Shown piece after piece: positions 51,570-60,925 of a stretch of DNA of 64,000 nucleotides. The position numbers and the translations under genes are program-made. The stretch is from SZUA-309 sp965215995 (GTDB taxonomy: Bacteria > Pseudomonadota > Gammaproteobacteria > Pseudomonadales > Azotimanducaceae). Numbering within the stretch: position 1 is the first letter of the stretch; each line of letters opens with the position of its first letter. The notes under the pieces were generated by a model, which worked only from the letters and a program-made list of their open reading frames with translations, did no database searches and had not been told where the DNA came from. The stretch covers positions 5,456,001-5,520,000 of the forward strand of contig OZ244128.1 of the NCBI GenBank assembly GCA_965215995.1, written 5' to 3'.

Positions 51570-52775
51570 TTAGGACGCCGCTCGCAGCCGGTTGACCACC
51601 TCGGCGACCCGCCCGGCGGCATAGTCCACTTCCTCCTCGGTGGTGTAACGGCCAACCGTGAAGCGCAGCGATGCATGCGCCAGATCATCGTCGACGCCGA
51701 GCGCCCTGAGCACATAGCTCGGCTCAACGCTGGCGGACGTGCAGGCTGATCCACTGGAGACCGCCACATCGTCCAGCGCCATGAGCAATGTCTCACCATC
51801 GACGCCTTCGAAGCCGACGTTGATCAGGCCCGGCAGACGATCTTCCTCGCTGCCGTTCAGCACCGAACCCGGCACCTGCTTCAGGTGGCTCCATAGACGC
51901 TTGCGCAGGGCCAGCAGACGGGCATGTTCGCGCTCCCGCTCACGCATCATGATTTCCGCAGCCTCACCGAGACCAACGATCTGGTGGGTTGCCAGGGTCC
52001 CCGAACGCATTCCCCGTTCGTGACCGCCGCCATGAATCAGCGGCGTCAGGTGCACGGGCGGTTCCCGGCGCACGTAGAGCGCGCCAACGCCTTTCGGACC
52101 ATATATTTTGTGACCGGAAATGGAGATCATATCGAGCGGCATGGTCTGAACGTCCAGCGGCAGCTTGCCGAAGCTCTGGGCGGCATCCGTGTGCATGAGC
52201 ACACCCCGCGCTCTGCACACGGCGCCAATGGCGGCCACGTCATTGATCACGCCCGTCTCGTTGTTCACATGCATGATGGAGACTATCAGGGTGTCGTCTG
52301 CAAGCGAGTCCGCCACCTGTTCCGGACGTATGATCCCGTCACGACCGGGCTCGAGGTAGGTGATCCGGAAGCCCTTTTCGGCCAGATACTCACAGGTATC
52401 CAGCACCGCCTTGTGTTCGATCGCGCTGGTGATGATATGCCGCCGCTCGGCGCCGTCCGCCACACCTTTCAGTGCCAGGTTGTCAGACTCGGTCGCACCG
52501 GAGGTCCAGACGATCTCCCGGGGATCCGCGTTGATCACCGCCGCCACCTGAGTCCGGGCATGCTCCACCGCTTCCTCGGCCTGCCAACCGAACACATGGG
52601 AGCGTGAGGCCGGGTTGCCGAAGTTGCCTTCCACCAGCAGGCAGGCGCTCATTTTCTGAGCCACACGAGGATCTACGGGCGTGGTGGCCGCATAGTCGAG
52701 ATAGACGGCCTTGCCGACGGGCCTGTTAACCGCCGCGGTGGCGCTGGAAAGTTGATCGGTTTGCGCTTCGGACAC
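51570..52775 (-). CDS. iscS: Cysteine desulfurase IscS
   Basis: PLP enzyme mobilising sulfur from cysteine for Fe-S clusters, tRNA thiolation and cofactors. 401 residues; PLP lysine in SGHKIYGPKG and the flexible catalytic loop SSGSACTSASVEPSYVL with the nucleophilic cysteine, C-terminal helix intact. Closest to IscS rather than SufS or NifS by the loop and length. Start GTG 52775. 49 bp after iscR. The expected downstream iscU, iscA, hscB, hscA and fdx are absent; a terminator and ndk follow. Confidence 0.95.
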   Translation of the reverse strand: MSEAQTDQLSSATAAVNRPVGKAVYLDYAATTPVDPRVAQKMSACLLVEGNFGNPASRSHVFGWQAEEAVEHARTQVAAVINADPREIVWTSGATESDNLALKGVADGAERRHIITSAIEHKAVLDTCEYLAEKGFRITYLEPGRDGIIRPEQVADSLADDTLIVSIMHVNNETGVINDVAAIGAVCRARGVLMHTDAAQSFGKLPLDVQTMPLDMISISGHKIYGPKGVGALYVRREPPVHLTPLIHGGGHERGMRSGTLATHQIVGLGEAAEIMMREREREHARLLALRKRLWSHLKQVPGSVLNGSEEDRLPGLINVGFEGVDGETLLMALDDVAVSSGSACTSASVEPSYVLRALGVDDDLAHASLRFTVGRYTTEEEVDYAAGRVAEVVNRLRAAS

Positions 52776-52824
52776 GGTGTGTACTTCTACTCCTGCTGCG
52801 CCTGATTATCTCAGTTGCCGGTGC

Positions 52825-53283
52825 TTAAAGATGCCGGGCGTGTATGAGCCGCTGATCCTGTCGCGTCGCAACACCCTGGACCTCTTTCTTACCCACCAGA
52901 TCCGCCAGGGAGATGCCAGTGAGGAAATTGTCTATCTCACCGGACAGATCCGACCAGAGGTCGTGGGTCAGGCACATATGCCCGTCCTGACAATCACCGG
53001 TGCCATGACAGCGCGTAGCATCCACCCCATCGCCCACTGCGGTGATGATATGCGAGACGCTGATCTCGTCCAAAGCCTGATTCACCTGATAGCCGCCGCC
53101 AGGCCCCCGCACGGCAAGCAGCAGCCCCGCTTTCTTGAGCTTAGCCAGCAGTTGCTCCAGGTAAGCCGCGGAAATGCCTTGCCGCTCGGCGATGTCAACC
53201 ACGCTGATCGGCCCATGCTGACGATGCAAGGCAATATCGAGCATGGCGGTGACGGCGTAGCGACCTTTGGTAGTGAGACGCAT
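52825..53283 (-). CDS. iscR: Fe-S cluster regulator IscR
   Basis: Rrf2-family [2Fe-2S] transcription factor repressing isc genes when cluster supply is sufficient. 152 residues from MRLTTKGRYAV; winged helix includes AERQGISAAYLEQLLAKLKKAGLL, and the cluster ligands Cys92, Cys98, Cys104 and His107 are all present at the E. coli positions. Thus it should sense Fe-S status. An in-frame start five codons earlier is less likely. A matching operator lies just upstream. Confidence 0.96.
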   Translation of the reverse strand: MRLTTKGRYAVTAMLDIALHRQHGPISVVDIAERQGISAAYLEQLLAKLKKAGLLLAVRGPGGGYQVNQALDEISVSHIITAVGDGVDATRCHGTGDCQDGHMCLTHDLWSDLSGEIDNFLTGISLADLVGKKEVQGVATRQDQRLIHARHL

Positions 53284-53297
53284 CCGCCGAGTATGCA

Positions 53298-53322
53298 ATA
53301 CCCGACCAAATCGGTCTACTTT
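53298..53322 (-). promoter_or_regulatory. IscR type-1 operator
   Basis: 25-bp dyad 14 bp before the iscR ATG, overlapping the trmJ stop codon. Compared with the type-1 consensus ATASYYGACTRWWWYAGTCRRSTAT it agrees at 21 positions, with the half-sites GACC and GGTC. A possible -35 TAGACC inside it and -10 CATACT 17 bp on would place the start at or next to the ATG. Autorepression by holo-IscR is inferred from E. coli. Confidence 0.65.
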
Positions 53323-54050
53323 TCACCCATACCGGCAAGTTGTTTGAGCACACCACGCAACATCTGCACTTCGGTTTCGTCCGGAGTGACCCGGGTCAGC
53401 AACCTGCGTAAGCGGGTCATAGTCTGGCCAGGATTGGCTGGATCGAGGAACTCCGAGTCGATCAGCACCCGCTCGAAGTGCGCTATGAGCCCCTCGAGCT
53501 GCGCCGAGGTTGCCGGAGAACGGTCCCACTGATTGGCATCAACGGGATTCGCTTCGAGCTGACGATAGAGCTCGTAGCAGACTACCTGCACCGCCATGGC
53601 CAGGTTGAGTGAGGAATACTCCGGGTTGGCTGGAATGACCAGGTGGCAGTGACATTTCTGCAGCTCATCGTTCGTGAGACCGCTGGTTTCCCGGCCGAAC
53701 AGAATGGCGATGTTCTGCGTCTGAAATCGTTCAACAATGCCGGTCACGGCATCTTCAGCCTTCATCAGCGGCCAGGGAATGCGTCTGACCCGAGTGCTGG
53801 TGCCGACCACCCATTGCGCATCGGCGATCGCGGTTTCCACCGAATCGTAGACCCGTGCGGCTTCGAGCACATCCTGGGCACCGGCCGCTCGCCATTGCGC
53901 CTGGGGATCCGGATAGCGACCGGGATTCACCAACGCCAGATCAGACAATCCCATGGTCTTCATGGCGCGCGCGGCGCCGCCGATATTGCCCGGGTGGCTG
54001 GGCTCGACGAGCACCACCCGGACATTGTTCAGAGACCTCAATTCAGACAA
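53316..54050 (-). CDS. trmJ: tRNA (cytidine/uridine-2'-O-)-methyltransferase TrmJ
   Basis: SPOUT methyltransferase making Nm32 in tRNAs. 244 residues from TTG 54050, matching the E. coli length of 246; core motifs VRVVLVEPSHPGNIGGAARAMKTMG, LFGRETSGLTNDEL and IPANPEYSSLNLAMAVQVVCYE. The start is uncertain: no ATG or GTG lies closer, and a longer open frame would overlap the divergent suhB. GGGAGAGAG lies about 11 nt before the TTG. In Pseudomonas cysE separates trmJ and iscR; not here. Confidence 0.92.
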   Translation of the reverse strand: MSELRSLNNVRVVLVEPSHPGNIGGAARAMKTMGLSDLALVNPGRYPDPQAQWRAAGAQDVLEAARVYDSVETAIADAQWVVGTSTRVRRIPWPLMKAEDAVTGIVERFQTQNIAILFGRETSGLTNDELQKCHCHLVIPANPEYSSLNLAMAVQVVCYELYRQLEANPVDANQWDRSPATSAQLEGLIAHFERVLIDSEFLDPANPGQTMTRLRRLLTRVTPDETEVQMLRGVLKQLAGMGEK

Positions 54051-54129
54051 GCGAATTCTCTCTCCCGCACGGCGTTTTTTCCGATTGTTTTCGTTTACGA
54101 TACCGCCGCGATTGTAAGGCGGGTCCCAC

Positions 54130-54930
54130 ATGCAACCAATGGCCAACACGGCACTTCGAGCAGCCAGAGCGGCGAGCACCATCATGCTGCAGGCTCTCGA
54201 CAACCTGGAAGCGCTGGCGGTGGAGAAGAAAGCAAGGAACGACTTCGTCTCCCGCATCGACCGCGACACCGAGGCCTCGCTGATCGAATCCCTGCACAAG
54301 GCCTACCCGGATCACGCCATAACCGGCGAGGAGCATGGCAGCGCGATCGCCGCCTCCAACGGCTCGGAGTACACCTGGATCATCGATCCGCTGGATGGCA
54401 CCACCAACTACCTGCAGGGTATCCCCCACTACGCCATCTCGATCGCGGTCATGCGCGGCAGGCACATCGAGCACGGCGTGATCTGCGATCCGCTGAAGAA
54501 CGATGAGTTCGTCGCCTCCCGCGGCCACGGTGCGCAACTGAACGGCAAGCGGATTCGAGTGAATCCGATCCACCGCCTGGAAGACGCCCTGCTCAGCACC
54601 GGCATCCCACCCGGTTCCATCGAGGCCGATCTGGACAGATACATGGCTCAGCTCAAGCACTTCACCGGCAAGTGCCGCGCGGTACGCCGGCTCGGCTCAG
54701 CTGCCCTCGATCTGGCCTACGTCGCTTCCGGCCGCACCGATGGATTCTGGGAGTTCGGACTGCAACCCTGGGACATCGCCGCCGGCGCGCTGCTGGTGCG
54801 GGAAGCCGGTGGCTTCGTGGGCGATCTCTCGGGCGGAGACAGCTTCATGGAGAGCGGTGAGGTGGTCGCCGCCAACCCGAAGCTGTTCAAGCTGATGATT
54901 CAGGCGATCAGGACCAGCAGCAAGGCCTGA
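54130..54930 (+). CDS. suhB: Inositol-1-monophosphatase SuhB
   Basis: Mg-dependent phosphatase that also acts in rRNA transcription antitermination complexes. 266 residues; metal-site motifs GEEHGS, WIIDPLDGTTNYLQGIP and WDIAAGALLVREAGG are complete. Divergent from trmJ. ATG 54130 or 54139 both possible. Followed by a large inverted repeat. Confidence 0.95.
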   Translation: MQPMANTALRAARAASTIMLQALDNLEALAVEKKARNDFVSRIDRDTEASLIESLHKAYPDHAITGEEHGSAIAASNGSEYTWIIDPLDGTTNYLQGIPHYAISIAVMRGRHIEHGVICDPLKNDEFVASRGHGAQLNGKRIRVNPIHRLEDALLSTGIPPGSIEADLDRYMAQLKHFTGKCRAVRRLGSAALDLAYVASGRTDGFWEFGLQPWDIAAGALLVREAGGFVGDLSGGDSFMESGEVVAANPKLFKLMIQAIRTSSKA

Positions 54931-54955
54931 ACTGCCTTCGCGGCCCGTTAGCGCA

Positions 54956-55128
54956 GCAGAGCGTGAGGGCACAAACCTATTTCATAAACGTGAGAGCGAG
55001 GCCGAGTGAGCTGAATTGACTCGCGCAGCGAGGCAACTTCAGGGAGGGAGTGCGCGTGCGCGAAGCGCGCCCGGCGCGGAGCGCCCGAGCGGGAGTGCAT
55101 GAAATAGGTTTGTGCCCTCACGCTCTGC
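54956..55128. repeat. Intergenic 30-bp perfect inverted repeat (element D)
   Basis: Arms 54956-54985 and 55099-55128 are exact reverse complements over 30 bp, with a 113-bp very G+C-rich centre containing nested GCGCG/CGCGC runs. It sits between the convergent suhB and secF and could end transcription from both sides. The core of palindromes A-C is not present, so this is a different type. The rest of the 276-bp gap shows nothing else. Confidence 0.75.
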
Positions 55129-55206
55129 GGGAATGGCGATTCTTCACGGCAGGTGATTACAGTGTCGTACTGAATGGGGTGATTGCGAGAGACGTCAGCA
55201 GCCTTG

Positions 55207-56130
55207 CTAAGGCATTTCCTCTTCGCCGCGCGCTTCCTTCTCCGGCACCAGCAGATCTTCCCGTTGGATGTTGAGCAGCAGCAACACGTTAGCGGCGACG
55301 AATATCGAGGAGTAGGTCCCCACCACCACGCCGATGGTCAGTGCCGAGGCGAAGCCTCGGATACCTTCGCCGCCCGCGAACAGGAGCGCCAGCAGCACGA
55401 ACAGGGTGGTCAACGAGGTGACCAGGGTCCGGCCGAGCGTCTGGTTGAGGGACTGATTGATGATGTCAATGGAAGCGCCCTTGCGGATGTTACGGAAGTT
55501 CTCCCGGATCCGATCGGATACGACAATGGTGTCGTTCAACGAGTAACCGATCACAGCCAGGACCGCGGCCAGCACAGAGAGGTCGAACGTCCACTGCATG
55601 AAGGCGAAGATGCCAAGCGTGATCATCACATCGTGCACCAGAGCGGCCACAGCACCCACCGAGAACTGCTTGGTGAAGCGGAACAGGATGTAGAGCATGA
55701 TCACGACCAGGGCGGCCAGCAATGCAAGCCCCGCATCTTCCGTCAGCTCCTCGCCTACCGCCGGACCGACGAAGTTCGACTGCCGCATCTCCACAGAGGG
55801 ATACAGCTCTCTCAACGTGGTAATGATGTTGTCGCCCATGTTCGCCTGATCTACATCGGTCTGCGGCGGCATGCGGATGAGCAGGTCCTGCTCGGTGCCG
55901 AAGTACTGCACGGTACCGTTCTCAAATCCCGCAGCGTCCAGCACGCCCCGAACCTGCTCCGGGTCCACGGGCTCGGCAAACGCCACTTCCACCAGCGTTC
56001 CACCGGTGAAATCGAGGCCACGATTCAGACCCATGGAGACCAGACCACCCAGAGAGACAATCACCAGTATTACGGAAGCAATACCGGCGACCTTGCGCTT
56101 ACCCATGAAATCAATGAACGGCAGGTTCAT
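55207..56130 (-). CDS. secF: Protein translocase subunit SecF
   Basis: Inner-membrane RND-type subunit of SecDF, which uses the proton gradient to help pull proteins across SecYEG. 307 residues, six membrane segments, family motifs FTGGTLVEV near the first helix and GYSLNDTIVVSDRIREN in the fourth-fifth region. Overlaps secD by 4 nt. Confidence 0.96.
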   Translation of the reverse strand: MNLPFIDFMGKRKVAGIASVILVIVSLGGLVSMGLNRGLDFTGGTLVEVAFAEPVDPEQVRGVLDAAGFENGTVQYFGTEQDLLIRMPPQTDVDQANMGDNIITTLRELYPSVEMRQSNFVGPAVGEELTEDAGLALLAALVVIMLYILFRFTKQFSVGAVAALVHDVMITLGIFAFMQWTFDLSVLAAVLAVIGYSLNDTIVVSDRIRENFRNIRKGASIDIINQSLNQTLGRTLVTSLTTLFVLLALLFAGGEGIRGFASALTIGVVVGTYSSIFVAANVLLLLNIQREDLLVPEKEARGEEEMP

Positions 56131-58070
56131 ATCGTCAGCTTCTCCAAGGTCCGGCCGCCATACATCAGGTTCACCAGGGAGCGGGTACCCAAGATGGCGG
56201 TAAACATGGAGGTAACGATGCCGATGGCGAGCGTTATGGCAAATCCTTTCACCGGACCGCTGCCGATGGAAAGCAGGATGATGGCAACGAAGAAGGTAGT
56301 GATGTTGGCATCCAGGATGGTCAGGAGCGCCCGGTCGAAGCCGGCCTGGATGGCTGCCTGCGGCGAGCGTTCCTTAAGCTCTTCACGAATCCGGGAGAAG
56401 ATCAGCACATTCGCATCCACGGCCATGCCGACGGTGAGCACAATGCCGGCAATGCCCGGCAGGGTCAGCGTGGCGCCCAGCACAGACATGATCGCAACCA
56501 GAAGCACAAGATTTGCCACCAGAGCAACGTTCGCCGCCAGGCCGAACAGCCGGTAGTAGAAGAGCATGAAGATGAGCACCAGAACGAAGCCGATCAGCAT
56601 GGAGTTCTGGCCTGCCTCGATGTTGTCCTCACCGAGGCTCGCTCCTACCGTGCGCTCCTCGACGATGTACATGGGAGCGGCCAGCGCGCCGGCTCGAAGC
56701 AACAGGGCCAAGTCTCTCGCTTCCTGCAGCGCGAGCCCAGTGATCCGGAAGCGGAAGCCGAGCGCCGATTGGATGGTCGCCACGTTGATGACGCGCTTCT
56801 CTTCGCTGGTGTAGGGCACCAGTGCCGGTTCGCCGTCCACCATCTCCTCGCGCATCTGCACCTTCAGCTCCTTGAAGATGATGGCCATCGAGTTGCCCAC
56901 GTTGTCCTTGGTGGCCTCGTTCATGGCCCGGCCGCCATCGTTGTCCAGGTTGATGCTCACCTGTGGTTGGCCGCTTTCCGGGTCGTACTCCTGCACCGCA
57001 TTGGTGACCTGATTTCCGGTGACGATGTTGGCCTTGTCCAGGATCACAGGTGCGCCTTCGTAAGTATAACGCTCCGTCTGAGACGGCCGGGCGTTCGGAC
57101 CCGCAACCAGACGGAACTCCAGGTTGGCAAACTTGTTGATGATCTCTTTGGCCCGGGCGCTGTCCTGCACACCGGGAAGATCCAGCACGATGCGAGAGCG
57201 ACCTAGGCGCTGGACCAGGGGCTCGGACACACCCAGCTCGTTCACCCGGTTCCTGAGGCTCTGCAGGTTCTGCTGAATGGCCAGGTCCTCGAGCTCGCGG
57301 ATTTTCTCTTCCGTGACGGTCAGCACCAGACCCGGCTTGCCGCCTACATCCCGGCTAGCTACTTCGAACTCGTCGAACTGCTCATTGATGAGCGTAGCCG
57401 CTGTTTCCCTGCCGGATTCGTTCTGGAAAGGAATCCTCAGCGTGCTGCCATCCAGCCATTGGCTGGATGCATATCGGATGCGCTCCTCGACCAGCAGATC
57501 GCGGATGGCTTCCTGGTTGGAGACCATGCGGTCGCCGAGAAACTTGTCCATATCCACCTGGAGCAGGAAGTGCACGCCGCCGGAAAGGTCGAGACCCAGA
57601 GACATGGGTGTGGCACCCAGATCCTGCAGCCACTGCGGGGTTGTCGACGCTCTTGTCAGAGCGACCACGAACTGAGTCCCGCCAACGCTGTTCAGCGCTT
57701 CACGCAGGATGGCCTGACCACGCAGCTGTTCGTCATCACCGGACAGGCGGATGATGGCGCTGTCCCCGGCAAGCTCCGACCCGACCACCTGAATGCCTTC
57801 CGAGCGCAGCAGCGAAACGGAACGATCAATCAGCGCCTGATTGACACCGGTCAGGCTCGCGTTGTCGGCGCCGATGCTGGTAACCAGCTTGATCTGCAGG
57901 GCACTGTCCGGTTGAAACAGGTTCGGCGCCGCATAGATGGCACCGAGCAGCACCACGAGGAAGACAAACAGGTAGCGCCAGACGGAAGAGGTGTTCGGGG
58001 GTCGGCTTGACTGACGCGGTGTGCCTAAGAGTCCACTTCCCCCGCCTGGGGCCCCACGACCGGTCGCCAT
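56127..58070 (-). CDS. secD: Protein translocase subunit SecD
   Basis: Partner of SecF, 647 residues: an N-terminal membrane segment (about 31-47), a large periplasmic P1 domain with LGLDLSGGVHFLLQVD, P4 region and five more membrane helices (from about 480) with GMAVDANVLIFSRIREEL. The first 25 residues (MATGRGAPGGGSGLLGTPRQ...) are longer than usual for SecD, so an internal start is possible, but I saw no better one. 7 bp after yajC. Confidence 0.96.
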   Translation of the reverse strand: MATGRGAPGGGSGLLGTPRQSSRPPNTSSVWRYLFVFLVVLLGAIYAAPNLFQPDSALQIKLVTSIGADNASLTGVNQALIDRSVSLLRSEGIQVVGSELAGDSAIIRLSGDDEQLRGQAILREALNSVGGTQFVVALTRASTTPQWLQDLGATPMSLGLDLSGGVHFLLQVDMDKFLGDRMVSNQEAIRDLLVEERIRYASSQWLDGSTLRIPFQNESGRETAATLINEQFDEFEVASRDVGGKPGLVLTVTEEKIRELEDLAIQQNLQSLRNRVNELGVSEPLVQRLGRSRIVLDLPGVQDSARAKEIINKFANLEFRLVAGPNARPSQTERYTYEGAPVILDKANIVTGNQVTNAVQEYDPESGQPQVSINLDNDGGRAMNEATKDNVGNSMAIIFKELKVQMREEMVDGEPALVPYTSEEKRVINVATIQSALGFRFRITGLALQEARDLALLLRAGALAAPMYIVEERTVGASLGEDNIEAGQNSMLIGFVLVLIFMLFYYRLFGLAANVALVANLVLLVAIMSVLGATLTLPGIAGIVLTVGMAVDANVLIFSRIREELKERSPQAAIQAGFDRALLTILDANITTFFVAIILLSIGSGPVKGFAITLAIGIVTSMFTAILGTRSLVNLMYGGRTLEKLTI

Positions 58071-58077
58071 GTCCTGT

Positions 58078-58419
58078 TCAGGACTCGTCCAGGGATTTCA
58101 AGGTGCCTTTGGGCAGGGTCGCGCCGATGGCCGACTTCTGGACTCGGAGCTCCATGTTGTCTGCTACCTGGACCTTGACGAAATCGTCTTCCACCTTGTT
58201 TACCTGGCCGACGATACCGCCAGCCGTAACCACCTCGTCCCCCTTCTCCAGGCCAGCCATCAGGGCCTGATGTTCCTTGCGGCGCTTGCTCTGTGGGCGC
58301 CAGAGCAGAAAGTAGAAGATCAGGACGAAGCCGCCCAGAAACAGCAGGTTGATCAGCCCGGCATCTGCCGGTGGGCCACCAGCTTCAGCCGCGTAGGCGG
58401 CAGTCTCGAAAAGGTTCAT
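58078..58419 (-). CDS. yajC: Preprotein translocase accessory subunit YajC
   Basis: Small single-span membrane protein associated with SecDF. 113 residues; hydrophobic segment about 25-41 (LLFLGGFVLIFYFLLWRPQ) followed by KRRKEHQALMAGLEKGDEVVTAGGIVG, diagnostic of YajC. Its start adjoins the tgt stop directly. Confidence 0.96.
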   Translation of the reverse strand: MNLFETAAYAAEAGGPPADAGLINLLFLGGFVLIFYFLLWRPQSKRRKEHQALMAGLEKGDEVVTAGGIVGQVNKVEDDFVKVQVADNMELRVQKSAIGATLPKGTLKSLDES

Positions 58420-59534
58420 TTACGGGGAGTTCCAGTCGTTTCTGAGGGTCTCGATGAGGGTGCGAAATGTACCCGTTTCAATAGAGGCGCGCAAACGAGC
58501 CATGAGGCCGTGGTAGTAGTGCAGATTATGCTCTGTCATGAGCATGGCACCGAGCATTTCGCCGCAACGTTCAAGGTGGTGCAGGTAGGCACGAGAGAAG
58601 TAGCTGCAGGTATAGCAGGTGCAGGCTGCATCCAGCGGCGCCGGATCTGCCTTGTGGGTGGCATTCTTGATCCGGACCACGCCGGTGGAGGTGAATGCAT
58701 GGCCGTTGCGTGCATTTCGTGTCGGCATCACACAATCGAACATGTCCACGCCCAGGGAAACGCCGCGGATCAGGTCTTCCGGCGTACCAACCCCCATCAG
58801 GTAACGGGCCCGATCCGCTGGCATCCTGGGCAGGAGATTCACCAGCACCTGATCCATCTCCTCTTTCGGCTCTCCCACCGACAATCCGCCGATGGCATAA
58901 CCATCGAAGCCGATGTCGATCAATCCCTCCAGGCTCTCGCTACGCAGATCCTCGTACATGCCACCCTGAACGATTCCGAACAGCAACGCCTTTCCGCCGT
59001 TACGTGCCCGGCCTGCATCGAATGCCGACCGAGATCGCGCCGCCCAGCGCAGGGAAAGCGCCATGGAGCTCTGAGCCTCATCCCGAGTCGCCGGGTACGG
59101 CGTGCACTCATCGAAAATCATCACCACATCCGAGCCCAGATTCTGCTGCACGCGCATGCTGGACTCCGGAGTGAGTTCAACCCGGTCACCGTTGATGGGT
59201 GATCTGAAGAGCACGCCTTGCTCACTGATCTTGCGCAGATCACCCAGGCTGAACACCTGAAAGCCGCCGCTATCGGTTAGGATCGGGCCCTGCCACTGCA
59301 TGAACTGATGCAATCCACCCAGATCCCTGACCGCGTGATCACCGGGTCGAAGCATCAGGTGAAAGGTATTGCCGAGCAGAATCTGGGTGCCGACCTTCGC
59401 CAACCCCTCCGGGGTCATGGCCTTGACGGTTCCGTAGGTCCCACATGGCATGAAGACCGGAGTCTCCACCACGCCATGCCCGGTGCTCAGGCGTCCACGC
59501 CTGGCAGCTCCGTCGGTGGCAAGTACGTCGAAAC

Positions 59535-59538
<4 letters not shown>
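58420..59538 (-). CDS. tgt: Queuine tRNA-ribosyltransferase
   Basis: Exchanges G34 for preQ1 in tRNAs for Asp, Asn, His, Tyr. 372 residues: catalytic region LTDSGGFQVFSL, substrate loop GGLSVGEPKEEM, and zinc site CTCYTCSYFSRAYLHHL. ATG 59538 overlaps the queA stop as ATGA; an upward open frame to 59778 lies within queA and is not used. Confidence 0.97.
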
Positions 59539-60674
<1,136 letters not shown>

Positions 60675-60769
60675 GGCTTTACCGGCCAACCGGATGACTT
60701 TGTGCGGCGGCGATTGTATGCAAACTCCAATCCCACCGAAAGGCATGCTTCGGCCACGATACCAGCCAA

Positions 60770-60798
60770 CTGGCAGCCCGGCAGACAGATGTGATAGA
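60770..60798 (+). promoter_or_regulatory. Possible promoter of tRNA-Leu
   Basis: CTGGCA (60770-60775), 17-bp spacer, GATAGA (60793-60798), ending 12 bp before the tRNA. Both hexamers are only partial matches. Confidence 0.35.
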
Positions 60799-60810
60799 AA
60801 GCCCAACGCT

Positions 60811-60897
60811 GGCTGGGTGGCGAAATTGGTAGACGCGCTGGATTCAAAATCCAGTTTGGGCAACCAAGTGAGGGTTCGAGTCCCTCCCCAGCTACCA
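60811..60897 (+). tRNA. tRNA-Leu (anticodon CAA)
   Basis: 87-nt cloverleaf with long variable arm. Acceptor GGCTGGG pairs with CCCAGCT (G1-U72 wobble), D arm GGCGAAATTGGTAGACGC typical of tRNA-Leu, anticodon stem CTGGA/TCCAG with loop TTCAAAA and anticodon CAA at 60845-60847, T arm GAGGGTTCGAGTCCCTC, discriminator A and encoded CCA. Reads UUG. The place after queA is the same as in Pseudomonas. Confidence 0.96.
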
Positions 60898-60925
60898 CAC
60901 CAATCTTCTTAACAGCAGACAGATC

